Shown here one piece after another: positions 1-9,023 of a stretch of 64,000 nt of DNA. The notes below the pieces were generated by a model, which saw only the letters and a program-made list of their open reading frames with translations, was not told the DNA's origin and searched no databases. The number at the start of each line of letters is the position of its first letter. Position 1 is the first letter of the stretch. Source of the stretch: Bradyrhizobium cytisi (lineage in GTDB: Bacteria; Pseudomonadota; Alphaproteobacteria; Rhizobiales; Xanthobacteraceae); contig NZ_VSSR01000037.1 of NCBI RefSeq assembly GCF_008123515.1, positions 24,200 through 88,199 on the forward strand, in the 5' to 3' direction. The translations under genes were made by a program, and so were the position numbers.

Positions 1-1
1 T

Positions 2-601
2 CCCGAGAACAGCCGGGTCGAGCTGCCCAAGCGCAGCATCGAGCTGTTCGACCAGATCAGGGACGACGGCAAGCCGGCGCTGATCTTCACCTCCCATCTC
101 GCCAATTGGGAATTGCCGGCGATCGCCGCCGTCGCGCATGGACTGGACGCCGCGATCCTCTACCGTCGCCCGAACATCGCATCCGCCGACCGCATCATCC
201 AGGAGATGCGCCAGGTCAACATGGGCACGCTGATCCCCGCGGGCCGCGACGCCCCGTTGCGGCTCGCGCAGGCGCTGCAGGACGGCAAGCATGTCGCCAT
301 GCTGATCGACCAATATCTCACCGGCGGCGTCGAGGTCACCTTCTTCGGCCGCAAGACCCGCGCCAATCCGATGCTGGCGCGCCTGTTGCGCCAGGTCGAA
401 TGCCCGATCCACGGCGTGCGCGTCATCCGCAAGCCCGGCGGCCGCTTCGCCGCGGAGCTGACCGAAGAAGTCCCGCCGGTGCGCGATGCCGACGGCAAGA
501 TCGACATCCAAGGCACGACGCAGGCGATCACGAGCGTGGTGGAAGGCTGGGTGCGCGAGCATCCCGAGCAGTGGTTGTGGCTGCACCGCAGGTGGCGGTG
601 A
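2..601 (+). CDS. Lysophospholipid / lipid A acyltransferase (LpxL/HtrB family), 3' part
   Basis: This is the C-terminal part of an LpxL/HtrB-type acyltransferase; the reading frame is open from the left window edge, so the true start lies upstream. These inner-membrane enzymes transfer a secondary acyl chain from acyl-ACP to a lipid A precursor. The catalytic H-x4-D/E motif is visible as HLANWE near nt 95-112. Downstream are the family-typical segments MLIDQYLTGGVEVTFFG and ANPMLARLLRQVECPI. The protein ends with WLWLHRRWR, a usual terminus in this family. It converges on the next gene with only 3 nt between the stop codons. The family is well supported, but the exact acyl chain and substrate cannot be told from a fragment. 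Confidence 0.9.
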   Translation, partial: PENSRVELPKRSIELFDQIRDDGKPALIFTSHLANWELPAIAAVAHGLDAAILYRRPNIASADRIIQEMRQVNMGTLIPAGRDAPLRLAQALQDGKHVAMLIDQYLTGGVEVTFFGRKTRANPMLARLLRQVECPIHGVRVIRKPGGRFAAELTEEVPPVRDADGKIDIQGTTQAITSVVEGWVREHPEQWLWLHRRWR

Positions 602-604
602 GGC

Positions 605-2332
605 TTACTGCTCCGGCAATCCTGCATCGACCTCGGCCTGAACGATGCGCTCCCAGGCTGCGATACATACCGGACTCACGTTCTTCATCGGCGGCCCGAC
701 GCTGAGCCTGGTCGTGCCGGGCCGCAACCTCAGTCCCTCCGCAATCGCCGCCCTTGCCTCCTCGAACCGGCCCGATCTCTGGTAGGCGGCGGCGAGCAGC
801 AAATGCGAGCGGCCGGTCGCCGGCGTAACGGCGATCGAACGTTGCAGCCACGGCAGCGCCTCCTCATCGCGCCCCATGAAGAGATTCGCCATGCCGGCGC
901 CGAGCAGCCAGGTCCAGCGCGAGGCCGGCGGCGTGTCGTAACGGTCGGCTTGCTGGAATGTCGCGAGCGCATCGTCGAAGCGGCCGAGAAAGATTTGGCC
1001 TAAGCCGATCAGATAGAGCGCAGAGCCGTTCCACGGATCGAAGCTCAAGGCCCTGGCGCAGGTGACGAGACTTTCCACGAAATGGTTGGTCGCGCTGAGA
1101 AACCGGCAATAGGCCTCCAACACCGGAATGGAATTCGGCTTCGACCGCAACGCCTGCTCGAGCGTCGCATTGGCCTTCGCTTCGACCGTAACAGCCTCCT
1201 CCGGGCTGAACCAGACCATCTGGATGCCGCGCATCTGGAGCGATGACAGCGCGACGGCGATGTCGAGATTGTCGGGGTCGTCGGTGAGCGCCTTTTGCAG
1301 CATGGCCTGCGCCGCGCCGAAGCGCTCGCGCGTGGTCTGGTTGATCGAGGCGAGCGCCTGCTCGACGGCCACCTTGTCGCCGCCGGTCGACGATGTGCGG
1401 CGCGCGGATGACGATGCACTCGGCCCCAGGATTTCATTCAGGCGGCGCGCAAGCACATGGCCGACGCCTGCGGCGAGCCGGGATTGCGCAAGCTGCGCGT
1501 CCATCGCGTCAGCGTTGACTGACGCCGCGACGACCGATTGAACCTCGCCGCTGCCCGCCTTGATGATGCGCGCCCGCAGCGTCCAGGATTGATCGCTGAG
1601 CTGCAACTCGCCGCGCAGTTCATAATCGGATGACGTGGCCGGCGCGGCGGTGCTGTCGCCGCCGGCGACTGCCGCCAATCGCGGCGCCACCACGCTGATG
1701 TTCTGGATCTTGGCAAAACCGTCCGTCAGGCGGCCGGTGACCTCCGCTGCCATCGCCGTGCCGCGGGAATCGTTGCTGGCATCAACGATCGGCATCACGG
1801 CGAGCCGCGGCGGCGTTCGCCTGAACAGCAGGTCCGGCTTCAGCACCGGCGCGGCAACCGCTAGCCCCACGACGATCACACAGAGCCCGGCCACTGCGGC
1901 GACCATGGCCCGCCGGCGCAAACCGACGCTGGCATGCTGTGGCATCGCGGCGACTTCGCCGGTCGGAGCCGAACGGGGCACCTCGACTTGTGCCGCGACC
2001 TCCGGCGCAGCCACAACCTCCGCCGCCAGCAGATAGCCGCCGGCGGAGGCGAGCTTGATCAGCTGCCGCCGCTCGTCGCCGAGCGCGGTGCGAAGCTCGC
2101 GGATGCATTGGAACAGGCTGTCCTCGCCGACATGGACGTTGGGCCAGACCGCCTCCATCAGCTCCTGCTTGCTCAGCACCCGGCCACCGCTGGTCGCGAA
2201 CAACCGCAGCATCTCGAGCGTCTTGGGCCGGAGCTTGATCGGCGTGCCATCGGCCCCGCTCAGCTCGGCGCGCTGCTGGTCCAGCTCGAAGCCGGCGAAA
2301 CGAAGCAAGCTATCCCCCAAAGCGTCTCTCAA
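605..2332 (-). CDS. CadC-like membrane-anchored winged-helix regulator with TPR region
   Basis: Predicted one-component regulator. Residues about 8-105 form an OmpR/PhoB-type winged helix (FELDQQRAEL, LRPKTLEMLRLF, SKQELMEAVWP, IRELRTALGDE). A single hydrophobic helix follows near residues 142-163. The C-terminal half, probably periplasmic, resembles TolB-like/TPR sensor regions seen in CadC/ToxR-type proteins, with helical repeats from about 330 to the end. The first codon of the longest frame is TTG. A second TTG at 2308 is preceded by GGGGGA at suitable spacing and may be the real start. The gene is divergent from the autotransporter, with direct repeats between them, which suggests local regulation of itself or the autotransporter. 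The signal sensed is unknown. Confidence 0.8.
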   Translation of the reverse strand: MRDALGDSLLRFAGFELDQQRAELSGADGTPIKLRPKTLEMLRLFATSGGRVLSKQELMEAVWPNVHVGEDSLFQCIRELRTALGDERRQLIKLASAGGYLLAAEVVAAPEVAAQVEVPRSAPTGEVAAMPQHASVGLRRRAMVAAVAGLCVIVVGLAVAAPVLKPDLLFRRTPPRLAVMPIVDASNDSRGTAMAAEVTGRLTDGFAKIQNISVVAPRLAAVAGGDSTAAPATSSDYELRGELQLSDQSWTLRARIIKAGSGEVQSVVAASVNADAMDAQLAQSRLAAGVGHVLARRLNEILGPSASSSARRTSSTGGDKVAVEQALASINQTTRERFGAAQAMLQKALTDDPDNLDIAVALSSLQMRGIQMVWFSPEEAVTVEAKANATLEQALRSKPNSIPVLEAYCRFLSATNHFVESLVTCARALSFDPWNGSALYLIGLGQIFLGRFDDALATFQQADRYDTPPASRWTWLLGAGMANLFMGRDEEALPWLQRSIAVTPATGRSHLLLAAAYQRSGRFEEARAAIAEGLRLRPGTTRLSVGPPMKNVSPVCIAAWERIVQAEVDAGLPEQ

Positions 2333-2378
2333 GGCGGCTCATATAGCGGAAGTCTGCCGAAAATGCCCGAAAATCGGG

Positions 2379-2412
2379 TCTGAAACGAAAATATCAGAAA
2401 CTTTCAGAAACT
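2379..2412. promoter_or_regulatory. Helically phased direct repeats, candidate operator
   Basis: TCAGAAACT occurs at 2394-2402 and again at 2404-2412, a 10-bp period. A degenerate copy TCTGAAACG lies at 2379-2387. OmpR/PhoB-type winged helices bind direct repeats with a 10-11 bp period, and the adjacent gene encodes such a protein. The repeats lie about 50 nt upstream of the autotransporter start. The operator role is inferred. Confidence 0.45.
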
Positions 2413-2461
2413 AGCCAACCCCTTATCAGGACACCCCTCCGCCCCGATGCGATGAATCCAG

Positions 2462-5400
2462 TTGAGGACTCGAGACCGCGTGCTGGGAGAAGTGGTGAGG
2501 ACGGGGAAAGATTGTTTCAGGGCGACCCGCCGGCTGCGGGCCGGACTCCTGACATCGTCGGCGCTGGCCTTGGCCTGGGCGCTGCCGGCGACGCCGTCAC
2601 GCGCGCAGGACGCCACCTGGCGCACCTCTCCCGTTAGCGTTTCGTATGACGATGGGAGCAACTGGGACACCGGGAGCGTCCCTTCCGGCACCGCCTACTT
2701 TGGCACGTCAAACACGCCATCCCTGTCTATCGGCAGCAACACCTCGGTCGGCGGCTGGACCTTCAATGCAGGCGCCTCGAACTACCTCATCCAGAGCGCC
2801 AGTCCCGGGCTCACTTTCACGGGCGCAGGCATCGTCATCAATGGCGGCAGCCTCAACTTCACCACCAGCGTCAGCTCGGTAACCACCTTCCAGAATTCCA
2901 GCTCTGCCGGCACCGCCACGATCGGTAATGTGGGCTTGATGGTTTTCGCGAACAACAGCACCGCCGCTGGCGCTTCGGTGTCCAACGGAGGTATCCTGAC
3001 CTTCCAGGACAACAGCACCGCCGCCAACGCTGTCATCACCAATAACTATATAATGGGCTTCGTCGGCTCGAGCACGGCCGGCAACGCCGTCATCGCCAAC
3101 AACACCTTGCTGAATTTCAACAACACCAGCACGGCCGGTAACGCGACCATCACCAACAACAGCGGTGGACGCACCACTTTCAACGATAACAGCACCGCCG
3201 GCAACGCCACGATCATCATCAACAGTGGCGGACTCCTCTCCTTCTACGGCAACAGCACGACCGGCAACGCGACCATCATCAACAATGCCGGGGGCAACAT
3301 CTATTTTTCAGGAACGGGCCCCGCTGGTGACGGCAAGCTCTCGGTCCAGTCGCTCACAGGTGCCGGCACCTCCTATCTCGATTTCATCGAGCTGACGCTG
3401 GGCTCCAACAACCAATCGAGCGAGGTGAGCGGCGTGATCACCGGCACCGGCTCGCTGGTCAAGGCCGGTTCGGGCACGCTGACGCTGTCGGGCGGGAACA
3501 GCTATGTCGGCGGCACCACGGTCACTGGCGGAACTCTCCAGCTCGGTACACTCGCCAATACCGGCTCCATCATCGGCACGGTTGACGTCCGCGCCGGAAC
3601 CACACTCAACCTCATCAACAGCGACGGCAACGGCATGGCCGTCACCGCAGATGCCGGCAGCACGGTGGATTTCTCGAACTCTGCGGGTCCCGCCGGCGAT
3701 CACAGGCAGACGGTCGGCTCGATCGCAGGCGCCGGCAGCTACCTCATCGGCGCCAACGAGCTCACTGTCGGCTCCAAAGGTCTACCGACCGAGGTGAGCG
3801 GCGTGATCTCCGGCATCGGCGGCTCGCTGGTCAAGATCGGCGCGGGTACGATGACGCTGACGGCAGCGAACACGTATACGGGCGGTACCACGGTCAACGG
3901 CGGCACGCTCCAGCTTGGCTCCCTCGCCAGAGCCGGATCGGTCGTCGGCGCGATCAGCGTCGGCGCCGGAGGCGCGCTCAGCATCGTGAACACCGGTGCG
4001 ATTTCCGCCATATCGAACGCCGGACTCACGTCCTACAGCAACGGAATGTCGGCCGGTCGCACCGCGATCACCAACAGCGGCACACTTGAGTTCGCCGATA
4101 CGACAACGGCCGGCAGCGCCCAGATCACCTCCACCGGCACCGTGAACTTCCGGAACACCAGTTCGGCCGGCAACGCGACACTGAACATCAATAGCGGTAC
4201 CGCCAATTTCTACGACACGAGCACCGCTGGCAGCGCGACCATCACCGTCAATGGTTCATCTCAGTTGCAGTTCAACGGCAATAGTAGCGCCAGCAACGCA
4301 ACGATCACGAACAATGCCACGACCATCTTTACGATTGGAAGCAGTGCCGGCAGTGCCACCATCAACAACAGCGGTAGTTTGACTTTCGAATACTATAGCA
4401 CAGCCGGCAATGCCGCCATCACCAACACCAGCGCGACAGCATTGACTCAGTTCTCCTCAATTGGACCTGCCCATGACGGTGTGATCAGCGTCGGTTCGAT
4501 CGCCGGCGAAGGCACTTTTCTTGTGTACGGCTCGTGGCTCAAGGTCGGTGGCAACAATGCGTCGACCGTCGTGAGCGGGACCATCTCGGTACACGGCGAC
4601 CTAGAGAAGGTCGGCACGGGCACCCTGACGCTGACCGGGACAGCCACATTTTCCAACGCCAGTGGCTCCACCTCCACCACATTCGTCAGCGGCGGCACGC
4701 TTCAGCTCGGCAACGCCAGCACGGCCGCCACATTCGGTGGCGAATCCATCAGCGTTGGCTCCGGCGGAACACTCGATGTCGTCAACACCGGTCCCCTCAA
4801 TAATCTTTACCAACTGACAAACGCCGGATCCACGATCTTCCGCAACAGCACCGGCATCGACAGCAATTACAGCACCTTCATCAGCAATACCGGCACCTTC
4901 TCTTTCCTCGATACCAGCACGGCCGGTACCGCCTATATCGACAACAATGGCACGCTAGCCTTCAGCGACCACAGCTCGGCCGGCGTCGCAACGATCAACA
5001 ACTACGCTAGCCACACCCTGAGCTTCAACGGTTCAAGCACAGCCAGCAGCGCCACCATCACCAACGATGGCACCCTGTTCTTCAACAATTCGAGCGCGGC
5101 CGGAAGCGCAATCATCACCAACAACCACACCGCATACTTCAACGACTCGAGCACGGCGGGAAGCGCAAGCATCACCAACAACATTGGCGGCACCGTAGTC
5201 TTCGACGACATGACGACGGCAGGAAGCGCTGGCATCACCAACAGCGGCACGATTTATTTCTACAGCCACAGCACGGCCAGCAGCTCGACCATCACCAACA
5301 ACGGCAATATCGAGTTCTGGGCCAACAGCACGGCCGGAACGGCCACGATCGTGAACAACGGCCCCCATCTGTGGTTCACCCAGAACTCCAGTGCCGGCAA

Positions 5401-7339
5401 CGCGACGATCACCAACGCCGGCACCGGCACGTTCGAATTCCACGACACCAGTACCGCGGTCAGTGCGACCATCAACAACAACGGCCAGATGCAGTTCATC
5501 GACGGCTCGACGGCCGGCAACGCCAGCATCACCAACAATCATCAACTGACGTTCGACGACAACGCCACGGCCGGCAGCGCCACTATCACCAACAACCAAC
5601 AGGTCCGGTTCACCTCCTCCGCCACGGCCGGCACCGCCACCATTACCAACAACAACCAGCTGACCTTCGACGCCTATGCCAGGGCCGGCAACGCCATCAT
5701 CGTCAACAACGGCAACGTTCTGTTCGACGGCGACTCGACGCCCGACAACGCGCAGCTCACCAATGTCGCGCCCAGCGCCGTCATCAATTTTTACACCCCC
5801 GGCCTGAACAGCGACGGCAAGATCAGCGCCGGCTCAATCGCCGGCAATGGCCGCTTCGACCTCAACGGCGCAGAACTGACGGTCGGCGGCAACAATCTGT
5901 CGACCGTTGTCACCGGCGTGCTCACCGGCGACGGGAGCATTACCGGAACATCGCTGGTCAAGGTCGGCACCGGCAGGCTGACGCTGTCGGGCGTGAACAC
6001 CTACACCGGCGCCACCACGGTCGACGGCGGCACGCTTGCGGTCAATGGCTCGATCGCATCGTCGAGCGGCGTCACCGTGAACAGCGGCGGCATTCTCGGC
6101 GGCACCGGCATCGTCGGCAACACCACGATTGCGAGCGGCGGCACGCTCGCGCCCGGCAATTCGATCGGCACGCTCACCGTCAGCGGCAACCTCACCTTCA
6201 GTGCCGACAGCTCCTACACGGTCGAGGTCTCCACGACCGCGGCCGACCGCACCAATGTCACGGGGACCGCGACGCTCACTGGCGCCACCGTACAGGCGGT
6301 GGCGATCCCCGGCAGCTTCCGCGGCCAGACCTACACCATTCTCACGGCGACCGGCGGCCTCGGTAGAACGCAATTCGCAGGGCTGAGCGTCAGCGGCACG
6401 TTCAGCCCTGCCCGCAATCCGCACCTCACCTACGACCTCGACAAGGTCTATCTCGTGCTCGATCCCGGCAAGATCGTGCTGCCGGCGGGCACGAGCGGCA
6501 ATCAAACCAGCGTCGCCAGCGGCATCAACAAGGCGGTCGAAGGCGGCGCGACGCCGCCGGCCGGGTTCGATACGCTGCTCAACATGAGCGGTGCGCAACT
6601 CAAGCGCGCGCTCAGCGAGGTCTCGGGCCGGCCCGGTGCTGCCAGCACGCAGGCGGCGTTCGGCGCCATGCAGCAGTTCATGGGCTTGCTCGATCCGGTC
6701 AATGGCGGCATGGACGGCGGACGCAGCACGGGCCACGCCGGCGGCGGAGCGCTGGGTTATGCCCCGGACGACGCCCAAAACCACGACGCCCAAGGTCACG
6801 ACGCCGGAGTCCGCGAAGCCTATGCCGCGGTGACACCACGTGCGGCGAGCGGCGATGTCATCGACAGCCGCTGGGGCGTGTGGGCCTCCGGCTATGGCGG
6901 CGCCAGCAATTTGAACGGCAACGCCGCGACCGGTTCGAGCACCACCACCAGTCGCATCTACGGCACGGCGGTCGGAGCCGATTATCGCCTCTCGCCGGAC
7001 ACGCTGGTCGGCTTCGCGCTGGGCGGTGCCGGCTTCAACTTCTCGGTGGCAGATAGCCTCGGCAGCGGCCGCGCCGATGTCTTCCAGGCCGGCCTCTATG
7101 CCCGCCACAACTTTGGCCCCGCCTACATCTCCGCCGCCCTCGCCTATGGCTGGCAGGACGTCACCACCGACCGCACCGTGACGGTGTCAGGCACCGACAG
7201 GCTGACTGCGAACTTCAAGGCGAGCACCTTTGCCGGCCGCCTCGAAACAGGCTGGCGCTTCGCACCGGTTCCCGCCTCGAGCTTCGGCGTGACGCCTTAC
7301 GCGGCGGTGCAGGCCACAACGTTCCACCTGCCCGGTTAG
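2462..7339 (+). CDS. Giant autotransporter (passenger plus truncated beta-domain)
   Basis: Type V secreted surface protein, 1625 codons to an in-frame TAG. The N-terminus has a basic stretch, a hydrophobic helix and an A-x-A-like site near residue 48 (TPSRAQD). The passenger carries about 30 units of 19-22 residues around STAGNATITNN, in three blocks. Between the blocks are passenger-associated repeats of the type GTLTLSG-NTYTGGTTV-GGTLQLG. The beta-barrel domain begins near residue 1480 (WGVWASGYGG). The frame stops after TTFHLPG, and the remaining barrel strands continue in the same frame after the stop (7340-7717). The start is uncertain: TTG at 2462, or GTG at 2480, 2492 or 2495; GGGAGAA directly precedes 2492. 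The product is probably not correctly displayed unless the stop is suppressed or is a sequencing error. Confidence 0.85.
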   Translation: MRTRDRVLGEVVRTGKDCFRATRRLRAGLLTSSALALAWALPATPSRAQDATWRTSPVSVSYDDGSNWDTGSVPSGTAYFGTSNTPSLSIGSNTSVGGWTFNAGASNYLIQSASPGLTFTGAGIVINGGSLNFTTSVSSVTTFQNSSSAGTATIGNVGLMVFANNSTAAGASVSNGGILTFQDNSTAANAVITNNYIMGFVGSSTAGNAVIANNTLLNFNNTSTAGNATITNNSGGRTTFNDNSTAGNATIIINSGGLLSFYGNSTTGNATIINNAGGNIYFSGTGPAGDGKLSVQSLTGAGTSYLDFIELTLGSNNQSSEVSGVITGTGSLVKAGSGTLTLSGGNSYVGGTTVTGGTLQLGTLANTGSIIGTVDVRAGTTLNLINSDGNGMAVTADAGSTVDFSNSAGPAGDHRQTVGSIAGAGSYLIGANELTVGSKGLPTEVSGVISGIGGSLVKIGAGTMTLTAANTYTGGTTVNGGTLQLGSLARAGSVVGAISVGAGGALSIVNTGAISAISNAGLTSYSNGMSAGRTAITNSGTLEFADTTTAGSAQITSTGTVNFRNTSSAGNATLNINSGTANFYDTSTAGSATITVNGSSQLQFNGNSSASNATITNNATTIFTIGSSAGSATINNSGSLTFEYYSTAGNAAITNTSATALTQFSSIGPAHDGVISVGSIAGEGTFLVYGSWLKVGGNNASTVVSGTISVHGDLEKVGTGTLTLTGTATFSNASGSTSTTFVSGGTLQLGNASTAATFGGESISVGSGGTLDVVNTGPLNNLYQLTNAGSTIFRNSTGIDSNYSTFISNTGTFSFLDTSTAGTAYIDNNGTLAFSDHSSAGVATINNYASHTLSFNGSSTASSATITNDGTLFFNNSSAAGSAIITNNHTAYFNDSSTAGSASITNNIGGTVVFDDMTTAGSAGITNSGTIYFYSHSTASSSTITNNGNIEFWANSTAGTATIVNNGPHLWFTQNSSAGNATITNAGTGTFEFHDTSTAVSATINNNGQMQFIDGSTAGNASITNNHQLTFDDNATAGSATITNNQQVRFTSSATAGTATITNNNQLTFDAYARAGNAIIVNNGNVLFDGDSTPDNAQLTNVAPSAVINFYTPGLNSDGKISAGSIAGNGRFDLNGAELTVGGNNLSTVVTGVLTGDGSITGTSLVKVGTGRLTLSGVNTYTGATTVDGGTLAVNGSIASSSGVTVNSGGILGGTGIVGNTTIASGGTLAPGNSIGTLTVSGNLTFSADSSYTVEVSTTAADRTNVTGTATLTGATVQAVAIPGSFRGQTYTILTATGGLGRTQFAGLSVSGTFSPARNPHLTYDLDKVYLVLDPGKIVLPAGTSGNQTSVASGINKAVEGGATPPAGFDTLLNMSGAQLKRALSEVSGRPGAASTQAAFGAMQQFMGLLDPVNGGMDGGRSTGHAGGGALGYAPDDAQNHDAQGHDAGVREAYAAVTPRAASGDVIDSRWGVWASGYGGASNLNGNAATGSSTTTSRIYGTAVGADYRLSPDTLVGFALGGAGFNFSVADSLGSGRADVFQAGLYARHNFGPAYISAALAYGWQDVTTDRTVTVSGTDRLTANFKASTFAGRLETGWRFAPVPASSFGVTPYAAVQATTFHLPG
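2894..5775 (+). repeat. Passenger-encoded STAGNATITNN repeat region
   Basis: Degenerate 57-66 nt repeats encode units with the pattern F-x-(D/N)-x-S-T-A-G-x-A-x-I-T-N-x-G-x-L. They form three blocks, roughly 2894-3310 (7 units), 4036-4455 (7 units) and 4813-5775 (about 16 units). Each unit alternates small or polar turns with beta-prone residues, as expected for rungs of a right-handed beta-helix. Unit counts were made by eye. Confidence 0.75.
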
Positions 7340-7717
7340 GGCGAGACCGCACTCGCCGGCAGCAACCAGTTCGCCCTGTCCTACAGCGCGCAGGACACCA
7401 CCAATGTCCGCACCGAGCTCGGCGCGCACACCGACCAGCGCTTCCTGGTCGACGACGGCGTGGTCACTTTGCGCGGCCGGCTGGCCTGGGCCCACGACTC
7501 CAACACCAACCGCCTCGTCAACGCCGCCTTCCAGACACTCCCCGGCGCCGCCTTCACGGTCAACGGCGCGCGCCCTGCCGCAGACTCCGCACTCGTCGGT
7601 GGTCGCGCGGAAATGAAATGGCGAAACGGTCTCTCGCTTGCGGGCACCATCGAGGGCGAGTTCTCCCGGAGCACGCAGACTTATACGGGTAAGGGTACGG
7701 TTCGGTATGAGTGGTAG
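7340..7717 (+). pseudogene. Detached C-terminal beta-barrel strands of the autotransporter
   Basis: This is the same reading frame as the autotransporter, directly after TAG at 7337-7339. It encodes 125 residues starting GETALAGSNQFALSYSA and ending TGKGTVRYEW, the aromatic C-terminus expected of an autotransporter barrel and read by the outer-membrane assembly machinery. No start codon or ribosome-binding site supports separate translation as a useful protein. Homologous barrels usually have an aromatic residue where the stop falls (LPG-Y-GE), so one base change (TAC or TAT to TAG) would explain it. It could also be a sequencing error. Confidence 0.75.
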
Positions 7718-7867
7718 ATGGCGCCCTGCTTTCGCGATGCTTCGCAATGAGAGCGGTGTCTGGACCTGATGGCGACGATGCCATTCTGCCGGTGTTTTGC
7801 CCGACGTGTCAAATGGCCGGGGCAAAGCAGCGGTTCTACTGTGCATGGGGTTGTTTTGCGGAAATCA

Positions 7868-7889
7868 GTTTCCGGGTTGCCCCGGAAAC
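7868..7889. terminator. Perfect 9-bp hairpin between convergent genes
   Basis: GTTTCCGGG (7868-7876), loop TTGC, CCCGGAAAC (7881-7889). The hairpin lies 2 nt beyond the stop of the minus-strand potF gene and downstream of the autotransporter. No strong T-run follows on either strand, so intrinsic termination is only likely, or it may be an RNA 3'-end stabiliser. Confidence 0.5.
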
Positions 7890-7891
7890 GA

Positions 7892-9016
7892 CTACCGCCC
7901 CGTCTTCACCTTGGTCCAGAGCCGATTGATGATGCGCTGGGTCGCCGGATCGCGGGCGGTGATGACGAACAGCTTTGCGAGCGTCGCGTCGTCCGGATAG
8001 ATATTTTTGTCGTTCAAAATTTTCGGATCGACCAGCTTCTGGCTGGCGAGGTTGCCGTTGGCGTAGGACAGGAAGTCCGAGTTCTTGGCGGCAACGTCGG
8101 GGCGGTAGAGATAGTTGATCAGCTCGTAGGCTTCCTTGACGTTCCTGGCATCCGCGGGGATCGCGAGATTGTCGAAAAACATCTGCGCGCCCTCCTTCGG
8201 GATCGCATAGCCGATCTCGATGCCGCTGCTATTGTCTTTCCTGGCTTCGGCGGCGCGGGCGCGCGCCTGCATGATGTCGCCGGACCAGCCGACAACGAAA
8301 CAGATTTCGCCGGTGGCGAGTGCGCTCAGATATTCGGATGAGTGAAATTTTCGAACCGACGGGCGAACCTTGGCGACGACATCGGCGGCTTTCTCCAGAT
8401 CAGCCTGCTTGGTCGAGTTCGGATCAAGCCCGAGATAGCTCAGCGCCGCCGGAAAGATGTCGTCGGCGGAGTCGAGCATGTGCACGCCGCAGTCTCTGAA
8501 CTTCGCGAGGTTCTCCGGCTTGAAGACGATGTCCCAGCTGTCGATCCTGGCGTCGGGCCCGAGAATCTGCTTCACCTTGGCGACGTTGTAGCCGATGCCG
8601 GTCGTGCCCCACATGTAGTTCACGGCAAACTCGTTGCCGGGATCGTAGGTCGCGAGATTCCTGGTCACCATCGGCCAGGCGTTGGCGAGGTTCGGCAGCT
8701 TCGACTTGTCGAGCTTCTGGAAGATGTTCGCCTTGATCTGGCGCTGCAGGAAATAGGCGGTGGGCACCACGACGTCGTAGCCGGACTTGCCGGCCATCAG
8801 GCGCGTCTCCAGCGTCTCGTTGGCATCGAACGTGTCGTAGACCACCTTGATGCCGGTCTCCCTGGTGAAGGCCTCCAGGACGTCGGGCGCCATGTAGTTC
8901 GACCAGTTGTAGAAGTTGACGACCCGCTCTTCGGCTCCCGCCGGAGGCGAGAGCAATGTCAGCGCTGCGGCGATTGCAAAGCCAAGGCAAAGCCCGACAC
9001 GGCCGACGTTCGTCAT
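7892..9016 (-). CDS. PotF-like polyamine (putrescine/spermidine) ABC substrate-binding protein
   Basis: Periplasmic solute-binding protein of the PotD/PotF family, 374 residues. The ATG at 9016 is preceded by AAGAGG and opens a Sec signal peptide (MTNVGRVGLCLGFAIAAALT, cleavage near AGA-EE); the longer frame to 9097 adds an unlikely basic leader. The mature N-terminus reads VVNFYNWSNYMAPDVLEAF, diagnostic for the family, followed by LMAGKSGYDVVVPTAYF and YMWGTTGIGYN. It sits 7 nt downstream of the aminotransferase gene on the same strand, so both are probably co-transcribed. No PotGHI-type ATPase or permease genes are nearby, so it must share a transporter encoded elsewhere or act as a sensor. 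The exact ligand is not determined. Confidence 0.9.
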   Translation of the reverse strand: MTNVGRVGLCLGFAIAAALTLLSPPAGAEERVVNFYNWSNYMAPDVLEAFTRETGIKVVYDTFDANETLETRLMAGKSGYDVVVPTAYFLQRQIKANIFQKLDKSKLPNLANAWPMVTRNLATYDPGNEFAVNYMWGTTGIGYNVAKVKQILGPDARIDSWDIVFKPENLAKFRDCGVHMLDSADDIFPAALSYLGLDPNSTKQADLEKAADVVAKVRPSVRKFHSSEYLSALATGEICFVVGWSGDIMQARARAAEARKDNSSGIEIGYAIPKEGAQMFFDNLAIPADARNVKEAYELINYLYRPDVAAKNSDFLSYANGNLASQKLVDPKILNDKNIYPDDATLAKLFVITARDPATQRIINRLWTKVKTGR

Positions 9017-9023
9017 CTTAGGT

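Noticed and set aside
2894..5775. CRISPR-like array from regular repeats.
   Set aside because: Units are degenerate and in frame with the protein, without constant repeats or unique spacers.
5834..7108. A 424-codon minus-strand frame inside the autotransporter gene.
   Set aside because: Composition is that of the reverse strand of repeats; no start signal or domain.
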